Below, piece after piece: positions 1-8,347 of a stretch of DNA of 8,347 bases. The notes beneath the pieces are model-generated. The model was not told where the DNA came from. It searched no databases and was given only the letters and a program-made list of their open reading frames with translations. The position numbers and the translations under genes are program-made. Source of the stretch: Firmicutes bacterium UBA1426 (GTDB lineage: Bacteria; Bacillota; Clostridia; Peptostreptococcales; Anaerovoracaceae). The stretch is from positions 7,857-16,203 of the forward strand of contig DCUA01000170.1 in assembly GCA_002329675.1 (NCBI GenBank), read 5' to 3'. Every line of letters starts with the position of its first letter. The first letter of the stretch is position 1.

Positions 1-1261
<1,261 letters not shown>

Positions 1262-1263
<2 letters not shown>

Positions 1264-1267
1264 GAGG
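1262..1267 (+). promoter_or_regulatory. rpoC ribosome binding site overlapping the rpoB stop codon
   Basis: AGGAGG begins inside the TAG stop of rpoB and lies 6 nt before the rpoC ATG. Ribosomes finishing rpoB therefore end on the rpoC Shine-Dalgarno site. This geometry favours translational coupling and matched output of beta and beta'; the coupling is inferred, the overlap is seen. Confidence 0.85.
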
Positions 1268-1273
1268 TAAAAT

Positions 1274-4200
1274 ATGCAGGAACTGAACAATTTTGAATCG
1301 CTTCGTATCAGCCTGGCATCTACAGAAAAGATCAGGAGCTGGTCACAGGGCGAAGTCAAAAAACCGGAAACAATCAACTACAGAACACTGAAACCGGAGA
1401 AAGAAGGTCTTTTCTGTGAAAAGATCTTCGGGCCTACGAAGGACTGGGAGTGTCACTGTGGAAAATATAAAAGGATCCGATTCAAGGGGATCGTCTGCGA
1501 CCGCTGCGGAGTAGAAGTAACCAAGGCGAAAGTAAGAAGAGAGCGGATGGGCCATATCGAATTGGCCGCTCCCGTATCTCATATCTGGTACTTCAAAGGC
1601 ATACCCAGCAGAATGGGCCTTGTCCTGAACATCTCCCCCAGAAATCTGGAGAAGGTGCTCTATTTCGCTGCCTACATCGTGCTGGATCCGGGTGATACCG
1701 GCATGGTATACAAAGAGATCCTCACAGAGCAGCAGTATCGTCAGGCGAAAGAGGATTTTGGAAACTCTTTCCGGGCGGCAATGGGAGCCGAGGCTATTCG
1801 TGAATTGCTGGCTAAGATCGATCTGGATGAGCTCGCCAAGGAGCTCAGAGATGAGCTGCGGGATAGCACAGGACAGAAGAGGATCCGTATAGTCAGACGC
1901 TTAGAAGTGATCGAGGCTCTGCGTATTTCGGGCAACAAGCCGGAGTGGATGATCCTGGAAGTCATTCCCGTTATTCCCCCGGACCTGCGGCCTATGGTTC
2001 AACTGGACGGTGGACGGTTTGCAACATCTGACCTGAATGATCTCTACAGAAGAGTCATCAACCGGAACAACCGCCTAAAGAGACTTCTCGATCTTTCCGC
2101 TCCCGACATTATTGTCAGAAACGAAAAGCGTATGCTCCAGGAAGCGGTGGACGCTCTTATCGATAACGGCAGACGGGGAAGACCTGTCACGGGACCGGGA
2201 TCCAGACCTCTCAAATCCCTCTCCGACATGCTAAAGGGCAAACAGGGAAGATTCCGTCAGAACCTTCTTGGTAAGCGTGTAGACTACTCAGGGCGTTCGG
2301 TAATCGTTGTCGGGCCCGAGCTTAAGTTCTATCAGTGCGGACTGCCTAAGAAAATGGCTCTGGAGCTCTTCAAGCCCTTCATCATGAAAATGCTGGTACA
2401 GGACGGCTATGCTCACAATATCAAGAGCGCAAAGAGAATGGTCGAGAAAGTCAGACCGGAAGTCTGGGATGTTCTGGACGAGGTCATCAAAGAGCATCCG
2501 GTTCTTTTGAACCGTGCTCCAACGCTGCATAGGTTGGGTATTCAAGCCTTTGAGCCTGTATTGGTAGAAGGGAAAGCTATCAAGCTTCACCCACTGGTTT
2601 GTACTGCCTACAACGCTGACTTTGACGGTGACCAGATGGCCGTTCACGTGCCCCTGTCCGTGGAAGCCCAGGCAGAAGCCAGATTCCTCATGTTATCCGT
2701 AAATAATATATTGGCTCCAAAGGACGGGAGCCCCATCACCACGCCTACTCAGGACATGGTTCTGGGAAGCTACTACCTCACCCATCCCGGTACGGAAGAG
2801 AGAAACACTCCTGCTGAAAAGGGTGACGGTAAAATATTCTCCGACTTCGATGAGATGTTGATGGCATACCGCAATGGCGTAGTTGGCCTCCATGCGAAGG
2901 TTAAGGTGAGGAGGAAATTAAGCCCCGATGACAGAGGCAAGCTCGTGGAGTCTACTGTTGGAAGATTCATCTTTAATGAGAACATTCCTCAGGAACTGGG
3001 TTATGTAGACAGAACGGTCGATCCCTATTCCCTGGAAGTGGACTTCCTCTGTGACAAAAAGAAGCTGGGTCAGATCATTGACCGTTGTTACCGTAAGTAC
3101 GGCAACACTGCCACTGCAAATATACTGGATCACATAAAGGACACCGGATTCCATTACTCCACAATGGCAGCCATCACCATCAGTGTATCCGATATGGAAA
3201 TTCCCGATGCAAAGGCAGACATCATCAAGAAAGCTTATGAGGGTGTTGAGAAATACGAAGCCGCTTACAGAAGAGGACTTATGTCTGATTCCGAAAGGTA
3301 CGACAGAGTTCTGAAAACATGGAACAAAGCCACTGACGAGGTTGCCAACGCATTGATGGATTCCCTCAGTACCTTGAACAACCTCTATGTTATGGCTCAT
3401 TCAGGAGCCAGAGGAAGCAAGAAACAGATCCAGCAGATCTGCGGAATGCGTGGTCTGATGGCCAACGCCTCAGGATATACCATTGAGATTCCTATTATCT
3501 CAAACTTCCGTGAAGGTTTGTCCGTACTGGAATACTTCACCTCTACCAACGGTGCGAGAAAGGGCCTTGCAGACACGGCTCTCCGTACGGCGGACTCGGG
3601 TTACCTTACCAGAAGGCTGGTAGACGTAAGCCACAACGTCATCGTGAGAGAGACGGACTGTGGAACAAACGAAGGTATCGAGGTCCGGGCCTTTACAGAC
3701 GGCAAAGAGGTCATAGAATCCCTGAAGCGTCGTATCATCGGCAGGACAGCCCTGATGGACATTCATGACAGCAAAGGTCGCATCATTGTGGAAGCAGGAC
3801 AGGAGATCCTGGAGAAACATGCGGACGAAATCGACGCCGCTGGCATCGAATCCGTAGCGATTCGTTCCGTCATGACCTGTAAGAGCAAGTATGGTATCTG
3901 CGCCACCTGCTACGGCCGGAATCTGGCCACGGGTGAACCTGTGAATATCGGTGAAGCGGTAGGTATCACAGCAGCACAGTCTATCGGTGAACCGGGAACT
4001 CAGCTGACCATGCGTACCTTCCATACCGGAGGTGTTGCAGGTAGTGATATCACTCAGGGTCTTCCCAGAGTCGAGGAGCTCTTTGAGGCCAGAAAGCCTA
4101 AGGGCTTAGCGGAAATCTGCGAGGCTGACGGTACCGTGGTATCCATAGAAACGAGAAAAGACAATAAGATCGAGGTGAAGATCCGCGGTGAGGAAGAGAA

Positions 4201-4918
4201 GGTCTACGTGGTTCCCTACGGAGCCAGATTGAGAGTCTCTAAGGGAGATTTCATACTGACCGGAGAAGCCATTACCCAGGGACCTCTGAACCCACACGAT
4301 ATTTTGAGACTCAACGGCGTAGAAGGCGTATATCAGTACCTCCTCAAGGAAGTGCAGAGAGTTTATCAGAACCAGGGTGTAGATATCAACGATAAGCACA
4401 TCGAGGTCATCTTAAGCCAGATGCTCTCCAAGTACAAGATCGACGAAGCAGGAGACACAGACCTGCTTCCGGGAGGTCTCTACAGCTACTCTGAACTGGA
4501 AGAGGCAAACAGGAAAGTCTCAGAAGAAGGTCTGGAACCTGCAAAGGCCAAGAGGGTGCTTCTGGGAATCACCAAGGCTTCCCTGGCAACCAACTCCTTC
4601 CTCTCAGCTGCATCCTTCCAGGAAACGACCAGAGTGCTTACGGATGCTGCAATCAAAGGAAAGACGGACAATTTGCTGGGTCTTAAAGAAAACGTTATCA
4701 TCGGAAAGCTCATTCCGGCAGGAACGGGCATGAAGAGATACAAAGATATCAGGTTGGATTACGGTGTAAATACTGAATACATGGAGTCCTTTAACTATGT
4801 GCATGAGGATGAAGATGTTGAAGGAGAACCGGAGTCCGAGATCTCCGTCAAGGAGTTGGCACAGGGAGACATTTCAGCTCTGTTCCAGTCTGTAGCGGAC
4901 ATGGATGAGATCCTCTAG
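1274..4918 (+). CDS. rpoC: RNA polymerase beta' subunit
   Basis: This is the complete 1214-residue beta' subunit, which supplies the catalytic magnesium site, the clamp, the bridge helix and the trigger loop of RNA polymerase. Zinc site 1 is C60, C62, C75 and C78 near the N terminus. The switch/rudder region carries GKRVDYSGR (K334 to R341). The catalytic loop NADFDGD starts at N447, with D449, D451 and D453 as the metal ligands. Zinc site 2 is C796, C869, C876 and C879. The bridge helix covers roughly residues 750-790, and the trigger loop starts MRTFHTGG at M913 (H917 is the conserved histidine). There is no large insertion in the trigger loop, as expected for Bacillota. The C terminus is acidic. 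The bridge-helix N-terminal end reads [10 protein letters not shown], with N759 at the place of E. coli H777. The start is fixed by AGGAGG 6 nt upstream. Confidence 0.99.
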   Translation: MQELNNFESLRISLASTEKIRSWSQGEVKKPETINYRTLKPEKEGLFCEKIFGPTKDWECHCGKYKRIRFKGIVCDRCGVEVTKAKVRRERMGHIELAAPVSHIWYFKGIPSRMGLVLNISPRNLEKVLYFAAYIVLDPGDTGMVYKEILTEQQYRQAKEDFGNSFRAAMGAEAIRELLAKIDLDELAKELRDELRDSTGQKRIRIVRRLEVIEALRISGNKPEWMILEVIPVIPPDLRPMVQLDGGRFATSDLNDLYRRVINRNNRLKRLLDLSAPDIIVRNEKRMLQEAVDALIDNGRRGRPVTGPGSRPLKSLSDMLKGKQGRFRQNLLGKRVDYSGRSVIVVGPELKFYQCGLPKKMALELFKPFIMKMLVQDGYAHNIKSAKRMVEKVRPEVWDVLDEVIKEHPVLLNRAPTLHRLGIQAFEPVLVEGKAIKLHPLVCTAYNADFDGDQMAVHVPLSVEAQAEARFLMLSVNNILAPKDGSPITTPTQDMVLGSYYLTHPGTEERNTPAEKGDGKIFSDFDEMLMAYRNGVVGLHAKVKVRRKLSPDDRGKLVESTVGRFIFNENIPQELGYVDRTVDPYSLEVDFLCDKKKLGQIIDRCYRKYGNTATANILDHIKDTGFHYSTMAAITISVSDMEIPDAKADIIKKAYEGVEKYEAAYRRGLMSDSERYDRVLKTWNKATDEVANALMDSLSTLNNLYVMAHSGARGSKKQIQQICGMRGLMANASGYTIEIPIISNFREGLSVLEYFTSTNGARKGLADTALRTADSGYLTRRLVDVSHNVIVRETDCGTNEGIEVRAFTDGKEVIESLKRRIIGRTALMDIHDSKGRIIVEAGQEILEKHADEIDAAGIESVAIRSVMTCKSKYGICATCYGRNLATGEPVNIGEAVGITAAQSIGEPGTQLTMRTFHTGGVAGSDITQGLPRVEELFEARKPKGLAEICEADGTVVSIETRKDNKIEVKIRGEEEKVYVVPYGARLRVSKGDFILTGEAITQGPLNPHDILRLNGVEGVYQYLLKEVQRVYQNQGVDINDKHIEVILSQMLSKYKIDEAGDTDLLPGGLYSYSELEEANRKVSEEGLEPAKAKRVLLGITKASLATNSFLSAASFQETTRVLTDAAIKGKTDNLLGLKENVIIGKLIPAGTGMKRYKDIRLDYGVNTEYMESFNYVHEDEDVEGEPESEISVKELAQGDISALFQSVADMDEIL

Positions 4919-4928
4919 AACAAAAGGA

Positions 4929-4958
4929 TTGACAATAATGAGCCGGCGGTGGTATACT
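4929..4958 (+). promoter_or_regulatory. Sigma-70/SigA-type promoter for rpsL-rpsG-fusA-tuf
   Basis: A perfect -35 box TTGACA (4929-4934) is followed after 18 nt by TATACT (4953-4958), one base from the TATAAT consensus. It starts 10 nt after the rpoC stop and is the only near-consensus promoter I see in the spacer. Transcription would begin near 4964-4966, giving an rpsL leader of about 143 nt. The -10 box lies in the loop of an inverted repeat described separately. It would let the ribosomal protein and elongation factor genes be expressed independently of rpoBC. The start site is an estimate from spacing. Confidence 0.8.
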
Positions 4959-4975
4959 AAACGCCGGTTCATTTT
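4937..4975 (+). terminator. Hairpin after rpoC, possible weak intrinsic terminator
   Basis: AATGAGCCGGCG (4937-4948) can pair with CGCCGGTTCATT (4962-4973), giving 12 base pairs including one G-U, with a 13-nt loop. The right arm runs into TTTT (4972-4975). The GC-rich core and position 18 nt after the rpoC stop suit a terminator for rpoBC transcripts. The short T run and large loop argue for incomplete termination. Because the str promoter lies within the hairpin, transcripts started there would lack the left arm and would not form it. It could instead be a DNA operator centred on the -10 box. Confidence 0.5.
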
Positions 4976-5000
4976 GCGCACCTAACCACATTTGCGCACC
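4973..5000 (+). repeat. 10-bp direct repeat TTTGCGCACC, two copies
   Basis: TTTGCGCACC occurs at 4973-4982 and exactly again at 4991-5000, 18 bp apart start to start. Each copy contains the palindrome TGCGCA. The pair lies just downstream of the predicted transcription start, so it could be a protein-binding site in DNA or a repeated RNA element. No known regulator is recognised. Confidence 0.6.
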
Positions 5001-5007
5001 ACCGCGA

Positions 5008-5028
5008 TTAAACCCTACAGAGGTTTAA
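5008..5028 (+). promoter_or_regulatory. Small hairpin in the rpsL leader
   Basis: TTAAACC (5008-5014) and GGTTTAA (5022-5028) form a perfect 7-bp stem with a 7-nt loop. Part of this element (CCTACA, 5014-5019) can instead pair with TGTAGG at 5046-5051, so the leader may fold in more than one way. No T run follows, so it is not a terminator. Function is unknown. Confidence 0.4.
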
Positions 5029-5040
5029 ATAAATGCAGTC

Positions 5041-5088
5041 TGCTGTGTAGGAATTCCCCGCAATAAGGTAAGAATGATCCATACAGCA
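5041..5088 (+). promoter_or_regulatory. Long stem in the rpsL leader next to its ribosome binding site
   Basis: TGCTGTGTAGGA (5041-5052) can pair with TCCATACAGCA (5078-5088), giving 11 pairs with one G-U and one bulged A, around a 25-nt loop. The stem closes 3-4 nt before the rpsL Shine-Dalgarno sequence, so it could affect ribosome access. Autoregulation of ribosomal protein operons through leader structures is well known in bacteria, but I do not recognise this one as a named motif. Confidence 0.4.
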
Positions 5089-5107
5089 AGAAAGGAGAAA
5101 ACACAGA

Positions 5108-5524
5108 ATGCCAACCATTAACCAACTGGTAAGAGAAGGAAGGACAAGGTCCGTAAAGAAGTCCCAATCGCCTGCGCTGCTGAAAGGTCTCAATACCATC
5201 AGAAGAAAATCCACTGATATTGAGGCTCCTCAAAAGAGAGGCGTTTGCACTTCCGTTAAGACTGTCACTCCGAAGAAGCCGAACTCAGCTCTGAGAAAAG
5301 TAGCCAGAGTCCGTCTCACCAATGGTATCGAAGTCACCGCATACATCCCCGGCATCGGCCACAACCTGCAAGAGCATAGCGTTGTGCTGATCAGAGGCGG
5401 CAGAGTCAAGGACCTGCCTGGTGTAAGATATCATATCGTGAGAGGAACACTGGATACAGCTGGTGTGGCTAACAGAGGCCAGGCCCGTTCCAAATACGGA
5501 GCCAAGAGAGCAAAGAAAAAGTAA
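5108..5524 (+). CDS. rpsL: 30S ribosomal protein S12
   Basis: S12 sits at the decoding centre of the 30S subunit and helps monitor codon-anticodon pairing. The 138-residue length matches B. subtilis S12 and exceeds the 124 of E. coli because of an insert near residues 15-40. TPKKPNS holds K56 and K57; K56 corresponds to the classic streptomycin-resistance lysine and is unchanged here, so this copy looks streptomycin-sensitive at that site. [11 protein letters not shown] begins at residue 81. KDLPGVRYH begins at K101, a second streptomycin-resistance site, and D102 is the residue methylthiolated in some bacteria. The C terminus is lysine/arginine-rich, as usual. AGGAG lies 10 nt before the ATG. 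The gene ends in a tandem TAATAA and is the first gene of the str-type operon. Confidence 0.99.
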   Translation: MPTINQLVREGRTRSVKKSQSPALLKGLNTIRRKSTDIEAPQKRGVCTSVKTVTPKKPNSALRKVARVRLTNGIEVTAYIPGIGHNLQEHSVVLIRGGRVKDLPGVRYHIVRGTLDTAGVANRGQARSKYGAKRAKKK

Positions 5525-5582
5525 TAACGGGAAAGTATGCAAAGGTAAGTTTCGTAGGGAAATTTAGCGAATGTGCCCTTAA

Positions 5583-6140
<558 letters not shown>

Positions 6141-6153
6141 TATCAGTAAAAAA

Positions 6154-6171
6154 ACAACAGAGAATTGTTGT
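6154..6171 (+). promoter_or_regulatory. Small hairpin before the fusA ribosome binding site
   Basis: ACAACA (6154-6159) pairs perfectly with TGTTGT (6166-6171); a G-U pair can extend it to leave a 4-nt AGAA loop. It ends 2-3 nt before AAAGGAG (6174-6180). It is AT-rich and has no T run, so it is unlikely to terminate transcription. It may protect the mRNA or tune fusA initiation; no function can be shown. Confidence 0.35.
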
Positions 6172-6187
6172 AGAAAGGAGTTAAGAT

Positions 6188-8251
6188 ATGCCTAGACAAT
6201 TTCCGCTGGAAAAGACAAGAAATATCGGTATCATGGCGCATATTGATGCCGGAAAGACGACCACTACTGAGCGAATCCTTTTCTATACAGGCAAGACCCA
6301 TAAACTGGGAGAGACCCATGAAGGGGCAGCCACTATGGACTGGATGGAGCAGGAACAGGAGAGAGGCATTACCATAACTTCTGCTGCAACAACGGCCCAA
6401 TGGAAAGATACCAGAATCAACATTATAGACACGCCCGGACACGTGGATTTTACCGTAGAGGTAGAGAGATCCCTTCGTGTTCTCGATGGTGCGGTTACTG
6501 TTCTATGCGCAAAAGGGGGAGTTGAGCCCCAATCTGAAACCGTTTGGAGGCAGGCGGAGAAGTACAGAGTACCCAGAATGATTTTCGTTAATAAGATGGA
6601 TATCATAGGAGCTGACTTCTTACGTGTTGTGGACATGGTTAAAGACCGGCTCAAGGCGAACGCTGTTCCCATCCAGCTCCCCATCGGCAGCGAGGATAAG
6701 TTTGTCGGTATGATCGATCTGGTAGAGATGAATGCTGAGATTTATAAAGATGACCTTGGTAAGGACATCGAAATCACGGAGATCCCTGCTGAACTGCTGG
6801 CCGAGGCAGAGAAGTACAGACATGCTCTGGTTGAGGCCGTTGCGGAAGCAGATGAAGAGTTATTGATGAAATATCTGGAGGGTGAGGAACTCTCTAAGGC
6901 AGAGATGAAAGAGGGCATTCGTAAGATGACCGTCGCAGGAACTATGATCCCTGTGCTATGTGGCTCTGCCTATAAGAATAAAGGCGTTCAGCCTTTGCTG
7001 GATGCGGTGGTAGACTACATGCCGTCGCCACTGGATATACCTCCCATCAAAGGAGTCTTACCGAAGTCAGACAAGGAAGCGGAGAGGATCGCAAGTGACA
7101 ATGAACCTTTCTCAGCTCTTGCATTCAAGATCATGACAGACCCCTTTGTAGGTAAATTAGCATTTTTCAGGGTGTATTCAGGATCGTTGGATTCCGGCTC
7201 CTACGTGTACAATTCCACTAAGGAAAAGAAGGAACGTATAGGCCGGATCCTGCAGATGCATGCCAATCACAGATCGGAAATAGACACCGTCTATTCCGGC
7301 GATATTGCTGCAGCTGTAGGATTGAAGAATACTACTACCGGAGATACTCTCTGCGATGAGAGACATCCTATTATCCTGGAATCTATGGAATTCCCTGATC
7401 CGGTCATAGAGATCGCCATCGAGCCCAAGACCAAGGCCGGACAGGATAAGATGGGCATTGCGCTCATGAAACTGTCAGAGGAGGATCCTACGTTCAGGAC
7501 CTATACCAATCCCGAGACAGGTCAGACTATAATAGCAGGTATGGGCGAGCTGCATCTTGAGATCATCGTAGATCGGCTTCTGCGTGAATTCAAGGTAGAG
7601 GCCAATGTTGGAAAGCCACAGGTGTCCTACAAAGAAACCTTGTCGGCACCTGCGGATGTGGATTACAAGTACGCCAAGCAGTCCGGCGGTCGTGGACAAT
7701 ACGGCCACGTTAAGATCCGGGTCACCCCCAGGGAGCCCGGCGCAGGCTACGAATTCAATAGCACCGTGTTCGGCGGCGCCATTCCCAAGGAATACATTCC
7801 TAAGATCGACGAAGGTATTCGCGAGGCCATGTTGTCCGGTCCTCTGGCCGGCTATCAGGTGGTTGATGTGGGTGTTGAACTGTACGATGGTTCCTACCAC
7901 GAAGTGGACTCTTCGGAAATGGCCTTTAAGATTGCCGCCTCAATGGCTTTCAGAGAAGCCGCCAAAAAAGCAAAGCCTGTGCTGCTTGAACCTATTTTCA
8001 AGGTGGAGATCACAGCTCCGGAAGAGTATATGGGCGATGTCATCGGTGACATCAGCTCCAGAAGAGGCCGGATCGAAGGTACGGATATTCGGCTTGGAGC
8101 GGTCAATGTCAAGGGCTATGTTCCCCTTTCGGAAATGTTCGGCTATGCTACTGACCTGCGTTCAAGAACACAGGGCCGGGGGGTATACGTCATGCAATTC
8201 GACCACTTTGAAAAACTACCCGAGAATTTATTGGATAAGGTAAACAAATAG
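6188..8251 (+). CDS. fusA: Elongation factor G
   Basis: EF-G is the GTPase that drives tRNA-mRNA translocation and, with ribosome recycling factor, splits ribosomes after termination. The 687-residue product has every GTPase motif: AHIDAGKT (residues 17-24), the switch I ITIT block with T62, DTPGH (81-85), NKMD (135-138) and GSA (259-261). The G' subdomain follows, then domain II (about 300-395), domain III with [16 protein letters not shown], domain IV with the GGRGQYGH loop and the tip loop [13 protein letters not shown] (H571 corresponds to E. coli H583), and domain V with [16 protein letters not shown]. It is slightly shorter than B. subtilis EF-G (692) at the C terminus. It fits the canonical translational EF-G and not a tetracycline-protection or EF-G2 paralogue. 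The ATG lies 7 nt after AAAGGAG, and the gene ends 15 nt before tuf. Confidence 0.99.
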   Translation: MPRQFPLEKTRNIGIMAHIDAGKTTTTERILFYTGKTHKLGETHEGAATMDWMEQEQERGITITSAATTAQWKDTRINIIDTPGHVDFTVEVERSLRVLDGAVTVLCAKGGVEPQSETVWRQAEKYRVPRMIFVNKMDIIGADFLRVVDMVKDRLKANAVPIQLPIGSEDKFVGMIDLVEMNAEIYKDDLGKDIEITEIPAELLAEAEKYRHALVEAVAEADEELLMKYLEGEELSKAEMKEGIRKMTVAGTMIPVLCGSAYKNKGVQPLLDAVVDYMPSPLDIPPIKGVLPKSDKEAERIASDNEPFSALAFKIMTDPFVGKLAFFRVYSGSLDSGSYVYNSTKEKKERIGRILQMHANHRSEIDTVYSGDIAAAVGLKNTTTGDTLCDERHPIILESMEFPDPVIEIAIEPKTKAGQDKMGIALMKLSEEDPTFRTYTNPETGQTIIAGMGELHLEIIVDRLLREFKVEANVGKPQVSYKETLSAPADVDYKYAKQSGGRGQYGHVKIRVTPREPGAGYEFNSTVFGGAIPKEYIPKIDEGIREAMLSGPLAGYQVVDVGVELYDGSYHEVDSSEMAFKIAASMAFREAAKKAKPVLLEPIFKVEITAPEEYMGDVIGDISSRRGRIEGTDIRLGAVNVKGYVPLSEMFGYATDLRSRTQGRGVYVMQFDHFEKLPENLLDKVNK

Positions 8252-8257
8252 AGGAGG
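8252..8257 (+). promoter_or_regulatory. tuf ribosome binding site abutting the fusA stop codon
   Basis: AGGAGG begins on the base after the fusA TAG and lies 9 nt before the tuf ATG. The tight spacing resembles the rpoB/rpoC junction and suggests coupled translation of EF-G and EF-Tu. There is no room for a separate promoter in the 15-nt gap. Confidence 0.85.
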
Positions 8258-8266
8258 AAAACCACA

Positions 8267-8347
8267 ATGGCGAAATCGAAATTTGAACGGACAAAGCCCC
8301 ATGTCAACATAGGAACCATCGGCCACGTAGACCATGGAAAGACCACA
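8267..8347 (+). CDS. tuf: Elongation factor Tu, N-terminal fragment (3' truncated by window)
   Basis: Only the first 27 codons are present. They encode the characteristic EF-Tu N terminus, [14 protein letters not shown], then the G1 P-loop GHVDHGKT (residues 19-26) that binds the GTP phosphates. EF-Tu delivers aminoacyl-tRNA to the ribosome. The reading frame is open to the end of the window, so the rest lies downstream. It is the fourth gene of the str-type operon, in the usual position after fusA. Whether a second tuf copy exists in the genome cannot be told from here. Confidence 0.97.
   Translation, partial: MAKSKFERTKPHVNIGTIGHVDHGKTT

Noticed and set aside
3500..4024. 174-codon open frame on the minus strand inside rpoC
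   Set aside because: It lies wholly opposite strongly conserved rpoC coding sequence (bridge helix to trigger loop), has no recognisable protein family features and no ribosome binding site or promoter that I can see. It is a by-product of rpoC codon use.
5050..5057. Palindrome GGAATTCC in the rpsL leader
   Set aside because: A perfect 8-bp palindrome without a loop cannot form a stable RNA hairpin, and a single such site is expected by chance at moderate frequency.
5074..5121. 15-codon frame starting ATG at 5074 and overlapping the rpsL start
   Set aside because: It has only a weak AAGG 5 nt upstream, is out of frame with rpsL and ends 11 codon-bases into it; nothing supports translation over the strong rpsL site.
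7605..8243. 212-codon open frame on the plus strand inside fusA in another frame
   Set aside because: fusA is intact and conserved in its own frame across this whole region, and the alternative product is low-complexity with no family resemblance.

Overview
This window is the core transcription/translation cluster of a bacterium, read left to right entirely on the + strand: the 3' part of rpoB, complete rpoC, rpsL, rpsG and fusA, and the first 27 codons of tuf. The protein sequences point to Bacillota of the Clostridia type. S12 is the 138-residue form with the insert also found in Bacillus, S7 ends in AFAHYRW, RpoC lacks the large E. coli-type insertion in the trigger loop, and strong AGGAGG-type ribosome binding sites precede the genes. 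Family or genus cannot be settled from the window alone. No L7Ae-like gene (ybxF/rplGB) lies between rpoC and rpsL, unlike in Bacillus subtilis.

Layout: rpoB (1-1263, 5' end outside) is followed after 10 nt by rpoC (1274-4918), with the rpoC ribosome binding site overlapping the rpoB stop codon. A 189-nt spacer (4919-5107) holds a near-consensus promoter, a hairpin that may terminate rpoBC transcription, a 10-bp direct repeat and a structured leader for rpsL. rpsL (5108-5524) and rpsG (5670-6140, GTG start) are separated by a 145-nt spacer with a hairpin and a T-box-like core sequence. fusA (6188-8251) follows after a short spacer with a small hairpin, and tuf (8267 onward) begins 15 nt after fusA.

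Together rpoB and rpoC encode the two large subunits of RNA polymerase, and the str-type operon (rpsL-rpsG-fusA-tuf) encodes two 30S proteins, the translocase EF-G and the aminoacyl-tRNA carrier EF-Tu. All complete genes look intact, with their catalytic motifs present.

I found no mobile element, CRISPR array, tRNA, rRNA or accessory gene, and no evidence of an undescribed multi-gene system. The points worth a second look are regulatory: a promoter whose -10 element sits in the loop of a possible terminator, possible mini-ORFs and alternative leader structures before rpsL, and the T-box-like element before rpsG. Two protein details also stand out: a long acidic RpoB tail and an unusual bridge-helix residue in RpoC.
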